Part shown: positions 9,318-21,976 of the stretch, piece after piece | How the letters are laid out: each line of letters opens with the position of its first letter | How positions within the stretch are numbered: position 1 is the stretch's first letter | Assembly (NCBI RefSeq): GCF_900230285.1 | Contig: NZ_OCNK01000002.1 | Coordinates: forward strand, 124,001-188,000 | Direction of reading: 5' to 3' | DNA length: 64,000 nt | Source: Blastococcus haudaquaticus | GTDB lineage: Bacteria > Actinomycetota > Actinomycetes > Mycobacteriales > Geodermatophilaceae | The notes under the pieces: generated by a model | Told to the model about the DNA's origin: nothing | Database searches by the model: none | Seen by the model: only the letters and a program-made list of their open reading frames with translations | Translations under genes and position numbers: made by a program

Positions 9318-9794
9318 TCATCCCACGGTGCCGTCCAGCAGCTCGCGGGTCGCGTCGGCGTGGCCGGCGTGCCGGGCGGTCTCCTCGATGAGGTGCAGCA
9401 GCACCCAGCGGAGGTCGCGGCCGCTGCCGTCCGTGGTCCTCCGGTCGAGCGGGAGCCTGCGCACCAGCTCCTCGGTGGCCCGGGCACGCTCCCGGTAGGC
9501 GGCGACGGCGTCGGCCACGAAGAGCTCCGGACCGGGCCGGAACTCCGCTTCGCTGCGCGACGTCGCAAGCCCGAGCATCATGCCGTCCATCCACCGCCAC
9601 TCGACGCAGGTCAGGTGGTTGACGATCCCCAGCAGCGGGATGAGGGCACCGTCCGGCGTCCACCGGGACTGCTGCTCGTCGAGATCGGCCACCTTGCGCA
9701 CGATCGACGTCCGCAGGTGGTCCAGCCACGCCAGCAGCAGGTCCCGCTCGTCGGTCGTGGGCGCGGGCTCCGGGAGCTCGGGGAGTTCAGGCAC
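9318..9794 (-). CDS. DinB/DUF664 family protein
   Basis: A 158-residue four-helix-bundle protein of the DinB/YfiT superfamily. The metal-binding histidines of the fold are visible: G-I-V-N-H-L near 60 and A-R-H-A-G-H near 140-145. W-R-W-M-D-G near 67 is typical of DUF664. Relatives include thiol-dependent S-transferases, some using mycothiol or bacillithiol, but the substrate here cannot be read from sequence. It converges on the ArsR-type gene with a 7-base gap. Confidence 0.85.
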   Translation of the reverse strand: MPELPELPEPAPTTDERDLLLAWLDHLRTSIVRKVADLDEQQSRWTPDGALIPLLGIVNHLTCVEWRWMDGMMLGLATSRSEAEFRPGPELFVADAVAAYRERARATEELVRRLPLDRRTTDGSGRDLRWVLLHLIEETARHAGHADATRELLDGTVG

Positions 9795-9871
9795 GGCCGA
9801 AGGCTAGAGGCGTGCCGGGGACACCCGGCGCCGGATCGTTCCCAGCCGGACGCGGACGGGAGCGGGCGTGG

Positions 9872-10606
9872 TCAGGCGGGACGCCGGCCGAGCCGCGCCG
9901 CCGCGAGGACCTGCTCCAGCTCGGCGACGCCCACCCCCAGCAATCCCTCGCGCAGGACGAGGCCCGGGGCCGGCGCCACCTCCTGGAGGGCGGGCACACC
10001 GAGGACGGCGGCGCCGGCGGCCAGTCCGGAGGCGATGCCGGCCACGGAGTCCTCGATCACCACCGACTCCGCCGGGTCCACGCCGAGCTCCGCCATGGCC
10101 TGCAGGTAGGGCGCCGGGTCCGGCTTGCGGGCGGGCACCTCGTCGCCGCAGATGGTCAGGTCGAACGGGTCGGCGCCGAGGTCCGCACGGATCGAGCCGA
10201 GCACGATCTCGGCCAGGCGCCGCGGTGTCGTCGTCACCAGGGCCGTTGCCGGCCCCGCGGCCCGCACGGCGACCAGCAGGTCCCGCGCGCCCGGCTGCCA
10301 GGAGATGCCGGCGCCCATCAACTGCGCCGTGCGGTCCTCCACCCACCGCGCGTCGGCCTGCAACTGGTCCTCGGTGCGCGTCACGCCGAGGTCGGCGTGC
10401 AGCACCTGCATCGAGCGCCGCATGGTGGAGCCGACCGTCTGTGCGCGGGCCTCGGCCGACATGCGGCCGCCGAGCCGATCCGCGAGCTCGAACATCGCCT
10501 CGCCCCAGTACTCCTCGGTCTCCACGAGGGTGCCGTCCATGTCGAAGAGCACCGCCCGCAGCGTGGTGGGAGGAGCCGTCGCGGTGTCCGGGAGTCGCTG
10601 AGCCAT
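9872..10606 (-). CDS. HAD-superfamily phosphatase, beta-phosphoglucomutase-like
   Basis: A 244-residue HAD hydrolase with all four motifs: D-M-D-G-T-L near 22 (nucleophile and acid/base Asp), T-T-T-P near 125, K-P-D-P near 160 (Lys), and V-I-E-D-S near 182. A helical cap of about residues 30-105 puts it in subclass IA. These enzymes dephosphorylate small sugar phosphates or nucleotides; the substrate is unknown. It lies between the DinB-type gene and the epimerase on the same strand, with 37 bases to the latter. Confidence 0.88.
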   Translation of the reverse strand: MAQRLPDTATAPPTTLRAVLFDMDGTLVETEEYWGEAMFELADRLGGRMSAEARAQTVGSTMRRSMQVLHADLGVTRTEDQLQADARWVEDRTAQLMGAGISWQPGARDLLVAVRAAGPATALVTTTPRRLAEIVLGSIRADLGADPFDLTICGDEVPARKPDPAPYLQAMAELGVDPAESVVIEDSVAGIASGLAAGAAVLGVPALQEVAPAPGLVLREGLLGVGVAELEQVLAAARLGRRPA

Positions 10607-10643
10607 CGCCGCCCACAGTAGGCAGCCGTGTCGGCCCGATCCG

Positions 10644-11621
10644 TCAGCGCGTGGTGTACGGGCCCGTCGGCTCCGGGTGGTAGCCCTTGGCTCCGACGCT
10701 GCGGGCGAGCGCGCTGCGGGGCTCCTCCCCCGCCGCGAGCAGGTCCAGCGCGTGGCGGAAGTCGTACCGGGGCGTCCAGCCCAGGTCGCGCCGCGCCCGG
10801 GCGTTGTCGTAGACCCGGTCGATGCCCGGGAACATCCGCCAGCCGAGCCGGCCGTAGACCTCGGCCTGGTCGGGGAACAGCCGCTCGACGACGGCCGGCG
10901 CGTCCGTGCGGAGCTCCGGCAGGTCGTCGGGCGTGAACGGCGTCGTCGCGCTGACGACGTACCGGCCGAACCCGATCGCCGCTGCCCGGTGCACCGCCGC
11001 CAGGTGCGCCTCGACGACGTCCGCGAGGTCGACGCGGCGGTACAGCAGCTCGTTCACCTTGGCGTTCCCGTCGGCATACCCGGAGCGGACCTGCTCGCTG
11101 TCGTCGGCCTCGGGGAAGAAGCGGGACGTCCGCAGGACCACGCACGGCAGCCCGTGATCGCGCGCCACCAGCTCGCACAGGTCCTCAGCGGCCACCTTCG
11201 TCGCGCCGTAGATGTTCCTGGGTCGCGGCACGACGTCCTCGGTGATCCAGGCCGCGGGAGCGCCCTCCCCGGGCGTCAGCGCCCGGCCGAAGGCGCTGGT
11301 GGTGCTGGTCTGGACGAACGCACCGACATCGGCGGCGACGGCCTCCTCGAGGAGGGCCAGCGTGCCGGTCACGTTGGTGTCCACGAACTCCTGGCGGGAG
11401 TGCGACCCGACGTGCGGCTTGTGCAGCGTGGCGGTGTGCAGCACGGCGTCGGCACCGGCGAGAGCCGAGCGGACCGCCCCACGGTCGGTGATCGACGCGA
11501 CCACGTCGGTGTGCGGAGAGGCCAGCCGGTCGAGCCCCACCGTCTCGTGGCCGACGTCGCGCAGGGTGCGCACCAGCGCCTCGCCGAGATGTCCGGCGCT
11601 GCCGGTGACCAGCAGGCGCAC
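10644..11621 (-). CDS. NAD-dependent epimerase/dehydratase (extended SDR)
   Basis: A 325-residue extended short-chain dehydrogenase. The nucleotide loop T-G-S-A-G-H-L-G is at about residues 6-13 and the catalytic Y-G-A-T-K near 138, with T-S-T-T-S-A upstream supplying the Ser/Thr. I set the start at GTG 11621 because GGGGAG stands 7 bases before it; a reading five codons longer has no such site. The family acts on nucleotide sugars or similar hydroxy-ketones; the exact substrate is unknown. Confidence 0.85.
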   Translation of the reverse strand: MRLLVTGSAGHLGEALVRTLRDVGHETVGLDRLASPHTDVVASITDRGAVRSALAGADAVLHTATLHKPHVGSHSRQEFVDTNVTGTLALLEEAVAADVGAFVQTSTTSAFGRALTPGEGAPAAWITEDVVPRPRNIYGATKVAAEDLCELVARDHGLPCVVLRTSRFFPEADDSEQVRSGYADGNAKVNELLYRRVDLADVVEAHLAAVHRAAAIGFGRYVVSATTPFTPDDLPELRTDAPAVVERLFPDQAEVYGRLGWRMFPGIDRVYDNARARRDLGWTPRYDFRHALDLLAAGEEPRSALARSVGAKGYHPEPTGPYTTR

Positions 11622-11679
11622 GGTCGCTCTCCCCACGACGATCGGGCGGGCGCCCCGGCCGGGCGCCCGCCCGACCAGG

Positions 11680-12600
11680 TCAGCGGTAGTTCACGTGGAC
11701 GTGGTCCATGTGGTTCGCCGTGGGGCTGCCCCGGTTCTCCATCATCTTCCAGGACCCGCCCGGCGAGCTCAGCATCCGCTGCTGCCAGATGATGTACTCC
11801 ACGCCCAGCTCGTCCCAGTGGGCGATGTGGTACTCGGCGATCGCGTCGCCCAGCGACGGGCTGCACATGTAGTCCAGCGCGAGGCCGGAGGGGTGCCCGC
11901 CCGGGTCGGCCGCGCTGGCGCGGGTGCCGCCGATGGTGATCCCGTCCGCGCCGGGCACGTTCGAGACGACCTTGTTGGCGGCTTCCTGCGCCTGCGGCCG
12001 AACCGGCCCGGAGCTGTTGCTGATCTTGGCGATCACGCTGACCGCCGTCGCCGCAGCAGCGGTGGCTGCCTCTTCGGCGGCCGCTGCCTCGGCCTGGGCC
12101 GCGGCCTCGGCCTGCGCCGCCGCCTCGGCAGCTGCGGCGGCCTCGGCCGCGAGCCGGGCCTCCTCCGCGGCCTTCGCCTCGGCGGCGGCCTGCTCGGCCT
12201 GCGCCTGCGAGGCGGCGGCAGCGGCCTGCTCGCCGTCGCGCTGGGCCCTGCTGGCGGCCAGTTGCTCGAGCACCGCGGCGTCCTCCGAGGGGGAGACCTC
12301 GATGCCGGAGCCGGTGATCCCGAGGGCGTCGGCCACGGCGACCGACGACTGCTCGTCGGCGGTCGCCTGCCGGGGGCCGCCGGTCAGCAGGTTCACCGCG
12401 GCCAGGGCGCAGACCATGGAGATGCCGAGCGAGTACGCGATGCGGGAGTGCGGCGCGGAGATCCGACGCCGGCCGTGGGTGCCGTGGGAGGACGTCGTCG
12501 CACCGGAACCGTCGTCGTCGCCGACGAGGTCGGTGTGTGCCGGGTCGTTCTGTGCCGGGTCGTTCCGTGCAGCGTGCGTCTGTGCAATGTGCATGTTCAA
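11680..12600 (-). CDS. Membrane-anchored protein with zinc peptidase-like C-terminal domain
   Basis: A 306-residue protein. About 50 polar residues precede a single membrane segment near 54-72, which points the rest outward. Residues about 100-190 are an Ala/Glu/Gln-rich coiled coil. The last 115 residues match the ARB-07466-like C-terminal domain, with H-P-S-G-L-A-L-D near 235 and M-D-H-V-H-V-N near 299. These recall the His/Asp/His zinc site of M15-type peptidoglycan peptidases. A role in cell-wall remodelling is inferred and is strengthened by the c-di-AMP riboswitch in its leader, a switch known to control wall hydrolases in actinobacteria. The start codon lacks a clear ribosome site close by; two Met codons occur at residues 1 and 3. 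Confidence 0.85.
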   Translation of the reverse strand: MNMHIAQTHAARNDPAQNDPAHTDLVGDDDGSGATTSSHGTHGRRRISAPHSRIAYSLGISMVCALAAVNLLTGGPRQATADEQSSVAVADALGITGSGIEVSPSEDAAVLEQLAASRAQRDGEQAAAAASQAQAEQAAAEAKAAEEARLAAEAAAAAEAAAQAEAAAQAEAAAAEEAATAAAATAVSVIAKISNSSGPVRPQAQEAANKVVSNVPGADGITIGGTRASAADPGGHPSGLALDYMCSPSLGDAIAEYHIAHWDELGVEYIIWQQRMLSSPGGSWKMMENRGSPTANHMDHVHVNYR

Positions 12601-12624
12601 GGGCGCCCGGGGGCGGCTCTCCGT

Positions 12625-12724
12625 TCTTCCTCAGCCGCCTACCGAGTTAGCTGACGGGTTCGGGCCGGAAGTTGCCCTACCTGCGGCGAGAGGACGCGCG
12701 CAGGATTCACCCCAGAGGAACCGT
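12625..12724 (-). promoter_or_regulatory. ydaO-type c-di-AMP riboswitch
   Basis: Read on the minus strand, the aptamer opens with TTCCTC, continues with TGGGGTGAATCC and closes with CAGCTAACTCGGTAGGCGG followed by GAGGAA. The conserved GGTGAATCC and CAGCTAAC..GGTAGGCGG blocks are the hallmark of the ydaO/yuaA class (Rfam RF00379). The outer TTCCTC (plus 12715-12720) and GAGGAA (plus 12627-12632) form the closing P1 stem. The leader ends 25 bases before the start of the wall-type protein at 12600. The class is normally an OFF switch that binds c-di-AMP. The rest of the 352-base gap up to metH should hold the promoter, but I see no clear hexamers. Confidence 0.88.
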
Positions 12725-12952
12725 GGGTCCCCGGTCCGGTCGCAGCTCTCTGCCGCGTCCGGTTCGACGGTGTCCGGCCGAGGTCCTCGGTCGAGGAGCA
12801 GGGCTCGGCGGACAGATGACGAAACTACTACGAAGCCACGCGACGCGCCCGAGAAGCTTGCTGAACAGTGGGACGCGCAACAGTCAGGAAGCGCCTATGG
12901 CCCCGGTGCAGGGCCTCCGCCGCGAGCGAGTGGTGGGGGGCACCGGGGTCCT

Positions 12953-16753
<3,801 letters not shown>

Positions 16754-16960
16754 AGGTGATCCCCAGTGGCGCTTGGCTGTGGGTCTGCGGGCTCTGGATG
16801 TGGAGCTCCGGCACCCCGGCGGGCTGGCCCAGGCTTGGGCGCTCCCGATGTCGCGGACATTCTGTCACCCGCGCGCCCGCGTGGCGGGAGGCGAGCCCGC
16901 AGTCACCCGCGAGAGTCGTCCCGCGGGGCGGGGCGCCGGCATCGACGTAGGCTGATACGG
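16754..16960. other. Divergent metH/PAC2 promoter and leader region
   Basis: This 207-base region must hold promoters for both genes. On the minus strand I see a small hairpin (GCCCA and TGGGC around AGCC). On the plus strand there is a 10-base direct repeat GTCACCCGCG at 16864-16873 and 16902-16911. I looked for B12-box and SAM/SAH riboswitch signatures and did not find them. Confidence 0.45.
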
Positions 16961-17824
16961 GTGACCGACCCGAAGTCGCCCGCAGACGATCTGCCCCAGT
17001 TGACCGACCCGCTCGTGGTCGTGGCGTTCGAGGGCTGGAACGACGCCGGGGACGCCGCGACCGGCGCCGTGGAGCACCTCGAGCTGATCTGGGACGCCAA
17101 GCCGCTGGCCGCGCTGGACCCCGAGGACTACTACGACTTCCAGGTGAACCGCCCGACGGTCTCCCTCGTCGGCGGGGTGAGCCGCCGGATCGAATGGCCG
17201 ACGACGCGGATCTCGGTGGCCCGGCCGCCCGGCAGCGAGCGGGACGTCGTCCTCATCCGCGGCATCGAGCCGAACATGCGCTGGCGCGGCTTCTGCGAGG
17301 AGCTCCTCGCCATCCTGACCGAGCTGGACGTCTCGATCGTGGTGGCGCTGGGCGCGCTGCTCGCCGACACGCCGCACACCCGGCCCACGCCGGTCACCGG
17401 CTCCGCCTACGACGCCGAGTCGGCCCGGAACTTCGGCCTGGAGACCTCCGGCTACGAGGGGCCCACCGGCATCCTCGGCGTCTTCCAGGACGCCTGCGTG
17501 CAGGCCGGACTCCCGGCCATCAGCTTCTGGGCGGCCGTGCCGCACTACGTCTCCCAGCCTCCGTCGCCGCGGGCGACGGTGGCGCTGCTGCAGCGCGTCG
17601 AGGAGGTCCTCGAGCTCACCGTGCCGCTGGGTGCTCTGCCGCAGCAGGCCGAGGACTGGGTGAAGACCGTCGACGAGATGGCCAACGAGGACGACGAGGT
17701 CGTCGAGTACGTGCGCTCACTCGAGGAGCGGGCAACCGAGGTCGACCTGTCGCAGGCCAACGGCGACTCGATCGCCAAGGAGTTCGAGCGCTACCTCCGC
17801 CGCCGCGGCGCCTCCGGAGGCTGA
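16961..17824 (+). CDS. PAC2 family protein (proteasome assembly chaperone fold)
   Basis: A 287-residue PAC2-family protein starting at GTG 16961. F-E-G-W-N-D-A-G-D-A near residues 24-33 is the family signature. V-A-L-G-A-L-L-A-D-T-P-H near 130 and G-P-T-G-I-L-G near 168 are core strands. The C-terminus is an acidic helix followed by a basic tail (L-R-R-R-G). PAC2 names the fold of eukaryotic proteasome assembly chaperones; whether actinobacterial members assist the 20S proteasome is unproven, although proteasome genes lie only about 14 kb away. Its position opposite metH is conserved in actinobacteria. Confidence 0.9.
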   Translation: MTDPKSPADDLPQLTDPLVVVAFEGWNDAGDAATGAVEHLELIWDAKPLAALDPEDYYDFQVNRPTVSLVGGVSRRIEWPTTRISVARPPGSERDVVLIRGIEPNMRWRGFCEELLAILTELDVSIVVALGALLADTPHTRPTPVTGSAYDAESARNFGLETSGYEGPTGILGVFQDACVQAGLPAISFWAAVPHYVSQPPSPRATVALLQRVEEVLELTVPLGALPQQAEDWVKTVDEMANEDDEVVEYVRSLEERATEVDLSQANGDSIAKEFERYLRRRGASGG

Positions 17825-17936
17825 GCACCCTGCGACGCTCTGCGACGCACCGCGGCCACGTGCCGTCCCCTGCCGCGTTGAGCCGCTGCGTCGTTCGATC
17901 GCGGAGACCCTCCGGGCCCCCACTCCTCACGACAGA

Positions 17937-18977
17937 TCAACCCAACAGCGGCGTCATCTGCGACGTGGCGTCGGCGTCGAAGAGCCGGTCGTGCATGGCC
18001 AGCGCGAAGCGGTCGGTCATCCCCGACACGTAGTCGACGACCTGGGTGACCGCATCGGCCTCGCTGTCCCGGTAGGACGCGGGGATCAGCTCCGGATGTG
18101 CCAGGTGGTGGTCGACCAGCCGGCGGATCACGTCGATGGCGACGTGCTTCTGGCCCGCCGCGGTCTCCGAGGCGTACACGCGCTCGAACATGAACGCCCG
18201 CAGCTCGTGCATCGCCACGAGGGGACCAGGCGCCATCACCACGGCGCCGGCCGTGTTCTCCGGCGACAGCGATCCCTCGACGACGGCGGCGATCATCCTG
18301 CCCACCATCTCGCTGCCCGGTGCGCCGAAGGCGTCACGGGCACCGACCGGCAGGTCTCCCAGCTCGATCACGCCGGCCCGGATCGCGTCCAGCGCATCGT
18401 GGGACAAGTAGCCGATCCGGTCCGCGTAGCGGACGCACTCACCCTCCCGCGTCGACGGCGGCGGGTCGATCTTCCAGCTGTGCGACCGGACCCCGTCGCG
18501 CACCTCCCAGGTCAGGTTGAGGTGCTCGAGCACCTCCACGATCCGCACGCCCTGGGCGGCGTGGTGCCAGCCGCCGGGTACGTAGGGCTCCAGCGCGTCC
18601 TCGCCCAGGTGCCCGAAGGGCGAGTGGCCGACGTCGTGCGCCAGCGCGATCGCCTCGGCGAGCGTCTCGTTGAGGCCCAGCGCCCGGGCCAGCGAGCGCG
18701 CGACCTGGGTGACCTGGAGGGTGTGGGTGAGCCGGGTGACGAAGTGGTCGCCGTCGGGATTCAGGAAGACCTGGGTCTTGTGCTTGAGCCGGCGGAAGGC
18801 CTTGGCGTGCAGGATCCGGTCCCGGTCCCGCTCGAACGCGGTGCGCAACGGGTCCTCGGGTTCGGGCCGGACGCGGCCCCGGCTGGCGACAGCGCGGGTG
18901 GCCGCCGGGGCCAGCTGGTCCTCCGCAGCTTCCCGTGCCGCCCGGTCGGTGAACCGGAAGGGACCGGGTGTGCTCAT
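17937..18977 (-). CDS. dgt: Deoxyguanosinetriphosphate triphosphohydrolase-like protein
   Basis: A 346-residue HD-domain protein of the dNTP triphosphohydrolase type 2 group, which cleaves dNTPs to deoxynucleosides and tripolyphosphate. R-L-T-H near 88, [11 protein letters not shown] near 117 and a later Y-L-S-H-D near 193 give the metal-binding H, HD and D residues. [10 protein letters not shown] near 66 is a conserved nucleotide-contact stretch. The ATG at 18977 overlaps the mshC stop (ATGA), so it is translationally coupled to mshC. It ends in a convergent 112-base gap with PAC2 in which I see no strong terminator. Confidence 0.92.
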   Translation of the reverse strand: MSTPGPFRFTDRAAREAAEDQLAPAATRAVASRGRVRPEPEDPLRTAFERDRDRILHAKAFRRLKHKTQVFLNPDGDHFVTRLTHTLQVTQVARSLARALGLNETLAEAIALAHDVGHSPFGHLGEDALEPYVPGGWHHAAQGVRIVEVLEHLNLTWEVRDGVRSHSWKIDPPPSTREGECVRYADRIGYLSHDALDAIRAGVIELGDLPVGARDAFGAPGSEMVGRMIAAVVEGSLSPENTAGAVVMAPGPLVAMHELRAFMFERVYASETAAGQKHVAIDVIRRLVDHHLAHPELIPASYRDSEADAVTQVVDYVSGMTDRFALAMHDRLFDADATSQMTPLLG

Positions 18978-20227
18978 CCGCAGTCGCCTAGTGCCACACC
19001 GAGCAGGGCGTCGATCGCGTCGCACACGATCCGCGGCGACTCCTCCTCGACGTCGTCCCCGCCGGTCAGGGTGCGGTGCGCCCAGGCGTCGACGAGCGCG
19101 ATCGCGCCCGGGCTGTCGAGGTCGTCGGTGAGACGCTCGCGCATGCCGAGCAAGAGCGGAGCGGCGGGAGCACCGGCGTCGAGCGCGACGGCCCGGCGCC
19201 ACGTGGCGAGCCGTTCCTCCGCGGTCGCGAGGAGGTCCGCCGTCCAGGCACGGTCGGTGCGGTAGTGACCGGACAGCAGGGCCAGCCGGATCGCCATCGG
19301 GTCGACGCCCTCGCCCCGCAGCTTGGAGACGAAGACCAGGTTGCCCCGGCTCTTGCTCATCTTCTCGCCGTCGAGCCCGATCATCGCCGCGTGCACGTAG
19401 GCGCGGGCGAACGGCTTGGTCGCCGTCAGGGCCTCGGCGTGGACCGCGGAGTACTCGTGGTGCGGGAAGACCAGGTCGCTGCCGCCGCCCTGCACGTCGA
19501 AGCCCATGCCGATGGTGTCCAGCGCGATCGTGGCGCACTCGATGTGCCAGCCCGGCCGGCCCGCCGTGCCGGGTGGACCGGGCCAGGACGGCTCGCCGGG
19601 GCGCTCCCCGCGCCACAGCATCGGGTCCAGCGGCTGGCGCTTCCCCGGGCGGTCGGGATCTCCCCCGCGCTCGGCGAAGAAGCCCAGCATCGTCGTCTCG
19701 TCGTACCGGGACTCCCCGCCGAAGCCGGGCGCCTGGGCGACGTCGTGGTAGATGTCGCCGGTGCCGTCGTCCAGCACGTAGGCCAGCCCCTCGGCCAGCA
19801 GGTCCTCGACGTGGGCGACGATGCGCGGGATGGACTCGACCGCGCCGACGTAGTCCTCGGGGGGCAGCACGCGCAGCGCGGTCATGTCCTCGCGGAACAG
19901 GGCCGTCTCGCGCATGGCCAGGACGACCCAGTCCTCGTTGTCGCGGGCGGCACGCTCGAGCAGCGGGTCGTCGATGTCGGTGACGTTCTGGACGTAGTGG
20001 ACCGCGTGGCCGGCGTCGCGCCAGACCCGGTTGACGAGGTCGAACGCCAGGTAGGTGGCGGCGTGCCCGAGGTGGGTGGCGTCGTAGGGCGTGATGCCGC
20101 AGACGTACATCCGGGCGGTGGGACCTGGGCTGGTGGACACCACCTCGCCGCGGGCGGTGTCGTGGACCTTGAGCGCGGGCCCGGTCCCGGGCAGAGTCGG
20201 CAGGAGCGGAGCGGGCCAGGAGAGCAC
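18974..20227 (-). CDS. mshC: Cysteine--1-D-myo-inosityl 2-amino-2-deoxy-alpha-D-glucopyranoside ligase
   Basis: A 417-residue ligase of the mycothiol pathway: it joins cysteine to GlcN-Ins using ATP. It resembles cysteinyl-tRNA synthetase but is shorter, as MshC is. M-Y-V-C-G-I-T-P-Y near 40-48 supplies a zinc Cys and leads into the HIGH-like T-H-L-G-H near 52. W-H-I-E-C near 229 and F-P-H-H-E near 252 complete the zinc site, and K-M-S-K-S near 290 is the ATP loop. The MshC-specific ending is present. It is coupled to the dNTPase gene and divergent from an MDMPI-family gene whose relatives use mycothiol. Confidence 0.96.
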   Translation of the reverse strand: MLSWPAPLLPTLPGTGPALKVHDTARGEVVSTSPGPTARMYVCGITPYDATHLGHAATYLAFDLVNRVWRDAGHAVHYVQNVTDIDDPLLERAARDNEDWVVLAMRETALFREDMTALRVLPPEDYVGAVESIPRIVAHVEDLLAEGLAYVLDDGTGDIYHDVAQAPGFGGESRYDETTMLGFFAERGGDPDRPGKRQPLDPMLWRGERPGEPSWPGPPGTAGRPGWHIECATIALDTIGMGFDVQGGGSDLVFPHHEYSAVHAEALTATKPFARAYVHAAMIGLDGEKMSKSRGNLVFVSKLRGEGVDPMAIRLALLSGHYRTDRAWTADLLATAEERLATWRRAVALDAGAPAAPLLLGMRERLTDDLDSPGAIALVDAWAHRTLTGGDDVEEESPRIVCDAIDALLGVALGDCG

Positions 20228-20337
20228 GGGGCGAGCCTAGTTCGGGGCGCCGACCATCTTTCGCCGCGCATCGCGAGCGCCCCGTTCGCTGCCCCGCTCC
20301 CCTAGCGTTCCGGGCGGCGGCGCCACGAGGAGGATGC

Positions 20338-21054
20338 ATGCAGCTGGACGAGTACCTGCCGGTGCTGGAGAAGACCAACGCGCGCTTCACCGCCGCTGCC
20401 GCCGAGTCCGTGCTCGCGCACGGCTGGCAGGCCCCGGTCCCCGGGTGCCCCGGCTGGCGGCTCGCCGACCTCGTCTGGCACCTGTCCGAGGTCCAGCACT
20501 TCTGGTCCTGGGTGGTGCGCACGCGGGCCCCCGACCCGGGCACCTACGTGGAGCCCGCGCGCCGGCCGGACGACGAGCTGCTCGGGTTCATCGCCGCGCA
20601 GAACGCGGAGCTGGAGACGGTCCTCGCCGGTGCCGACCCCGCCCAGCGGGTGTGGACGTGGGCGCCGCAGCAGGACGTCGCCTTCGTGCTCCGCCGGCAG
20701 GTGCAGGAGGCCACCGTGCACACCGTGGACGTCGAGCAGGTGCTCGGTGACGTGCGGCCCATCCCGGCCGACGTCGGCCTCGACGGGCTGGACGAGTGGC
20801 TGGAGGTGATGGTCCCCGGCGCCCTGCCGGGCGGTCCTCCCCCGGACGCGCACCCGGTCGTCTTCCACGCCGTCGACGCGGACGCCGAGCGCACGCTGTT
20901 CCCCGGCACGCGACCGTTCCCGATCGCCGCGCTCACCGGCACGGCCGGCGACCTCCTGCTGGCGGCCTGGCGGCGGGTTCCGCTGGAGGTGCTCACCGTC
21001 GACGGGGACGGGCTGCAGGCCGCCGCGATGATCGGCCTCGTGGAGCTGGAGTAG
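20338..21054 (+). CDS. Maleylpyruvate isomerase-family mycothiol-dependent enzyme
   Basis: A 238-residue protein with the MDMPI/DinB-like N-terminal domain. P-G-C-P-G-W-R-L-A-D-L-V-W-H-L near 34-48 supplies the first metal His. R-Q-V-Q-E-A-T-V-H-T-V-D-V near 122-134 supplies the others. A C-terminal domain follows from about 160. Characterised relatives use mycothiol in isomerisation or conjugation; the substrate here is unknown. GGAGGA lies just before the ATG. Its place next to mshC makes a mycothiol-linked role plausible. Confidence 0.87.
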   Translation: MQLDEYLPVLEKTNARFTAAAAESVLAHGWQAPVPGCPGWRLADLVWHLSEVQHFWSWVVRTRAPDPGTYVEPARRPDDELLGFIAAQNAELETVLAGADPAQRVWTWAPQQDVAFVLRRQVQEATVHTVDVEQVLGDVRPIPADVGLDGLDEWLEVMVPGALPGGPPPDAHPVVFHAVDADAERTLFPGTRPFPIAALTGTAGDLLLAAWRRVPLEVLTVDGDGLQAAAMIGLVELE

Positions 21055-21055
21055 C

Positions 21056-21502
21056 TCAGGCCGCCAGGAGGGCGGCGAGCCGGTCGAGCGCCATCCGCCA
21101 GCCCAGCGCGTTGTCCTCCGGTGCGATGGCGGCGGGGACGCCCTCGTGGACGGCCAGCAGCTCGGTGCCGCCGTCGTGGTCGCGCAACGTGACCGTGAGG
21201 GTCATCGGCCCGGCCAACGCGGGGTCGGTGGTGTCGAATTCATCGACCTCGACCACCAACTCGTCGCGGACCAGCCGGGTGAAGCGGGCCGTGTAGGCGT
21301 CGCTGTGCGCGGTGGTCTTGCCCTGCGCATCCGGAGCGTCGTACCTCAGCGTGACGCGGAACGCGCCGTGCTCCTGTGGCTCGACGACGCTGGTCATGCC
21401 GTCGGGGAACCGCCACCGGGCGAGCAGCGCCGGATCGGTGAGCGCCCGGTACACCGCGGCCCGCGGCGCCCGCAGCCGAGCGCTCACCCGGGTGGTGCTC
21501 AC
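21056..21502 (-). CDS. SRPBCC/AHSA1-like protein
   Basis: A 148-residue single START-like domain of the Aha1 C-terminal-related group. A-P-R-A-A-V-Y-R-A-L-T-D-P near 12-24, F-R-V-T-L-R-Y near 48 and a C-terminal helix W-R-M-A-L-D-R-L near 134-141 are typical. The fold has a hydrophobic pocket for small ligands, and no catalytic residues can be assigned. The GTG start overlaps the stop of the upstream glyoxalase-fold gene (GTGA), so the two are coupled. Confidence 0.85.
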   Translation of the reverse strand: MSTTRVSARLRAPRAAVYRALTDPALLARWRFPDGMTSVVEPQEHGAFRVTLRYDAPDAQGKTTAHSDAYTARFTRLVRDELVVEVDEFDTTDPALAGPMTLTVTLRDHDGGTELLAVHEGVPAAIAPEDNALGWRMALDRLAALLAA

Positions 21503-21885
21503 GGCCAGCTCACCGCGTAACGCTCGAAGGCCTCACCGGTCTGGATGCCGACGACGCAGAACACGAGCCCGGCGGGGTCGAGCATCTGCCAGAACGAGCC
21601 CATGTCCCGGTGCCGCGTCGCCCCGAGCGCTTCCAGGCGGGCGACCTCGGCGGGGATGTCGTCGGTCTCGATGTCGACGTGCCAGCGCGGCTGCGTCCCC
21701 TCGCCGGTGCGCTGGATCTCGACGTGCCAGCCGTCGGCGAAGGAGCCGAGCGACGCCCAGTCCTCGTCGGTGTGGTCGGGTTCGGCGGGGTGTCCGGTGG
21801 CCCCGGCCCAGAAGTCGGTGCCGGCGACGTGGTGCTCCGGCGGCAGGTCCAGCAACAGGATCGACAGGCGGCTGCGATGCGGCAT
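21499..21885 (-). CDS. VOC/glyoxalase-fold protein
   Basis: A 128-residue protein with the two-motif layout of the vicinal oxygen chelate superfamily: L-L-D-L-P near 9, W-H-V-D-I-E-T-D-D near 70, and M-L-D-P-A-G-L-V-F-C-V-V near 103-114. I chose the ATG at 21885 with AGGA about 10 bases upstream; a start at 21924 would overlap the left arm of the large inverted repeat. The pair with the SRPBCC gene is common in actinobacteria and resembles small-molecule binding or resistance proteins. The ligand is unknown. Confidence 0.8.
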   Translation of the reverse strand: MPHRSRLSILLLDLPPEHHVAGTDFWAGATGHPAEPDHTDEDWASLGSFADGWHVEIQRTGEGTQPRWHVDIETDDIPAEVARLEALGATRHRDMGSFWQMLDPAGLVFCVVGIQTGEAFERYAVSWP

Positions 21886-21908
21886 GGATCGCATCCTGGA
21901 CCGCGGCA

Positions 21909-21974
21909 CCGACGAGATCTGCACACTCGCCCGCTCCAGGGCGCTGATGGCGGCGAGTGTGCAGATCTCGTCGG
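21909..21974 (-). repeat. Perfect 23-bp inverted repeat (terminator or REP-like element)
   Basis: The left arm at 21909-21931 and the right arm at 21952-21974 are exact reverse complements over 23 bases (core GATCTGCACACTCGCC), with a 20-base loop. The element begins two bases after the stop of the SCO1664-family gene, so it can terminate that leftward operon. It also contains far fewer G/C pairs in its outer half than neighbouring DNA, which is unusual for a simple actinobacterial terminator and may mark a dispersed palindromic element. Confidence 0.8.
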
Positions 21975-21976
21975 GC

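Noticed and set aside
16754-16960. Cobalamin or SAM/SAH riboswitch before metH
   Set aside because: The conserved boxes of these classes were not found on the minus strand.
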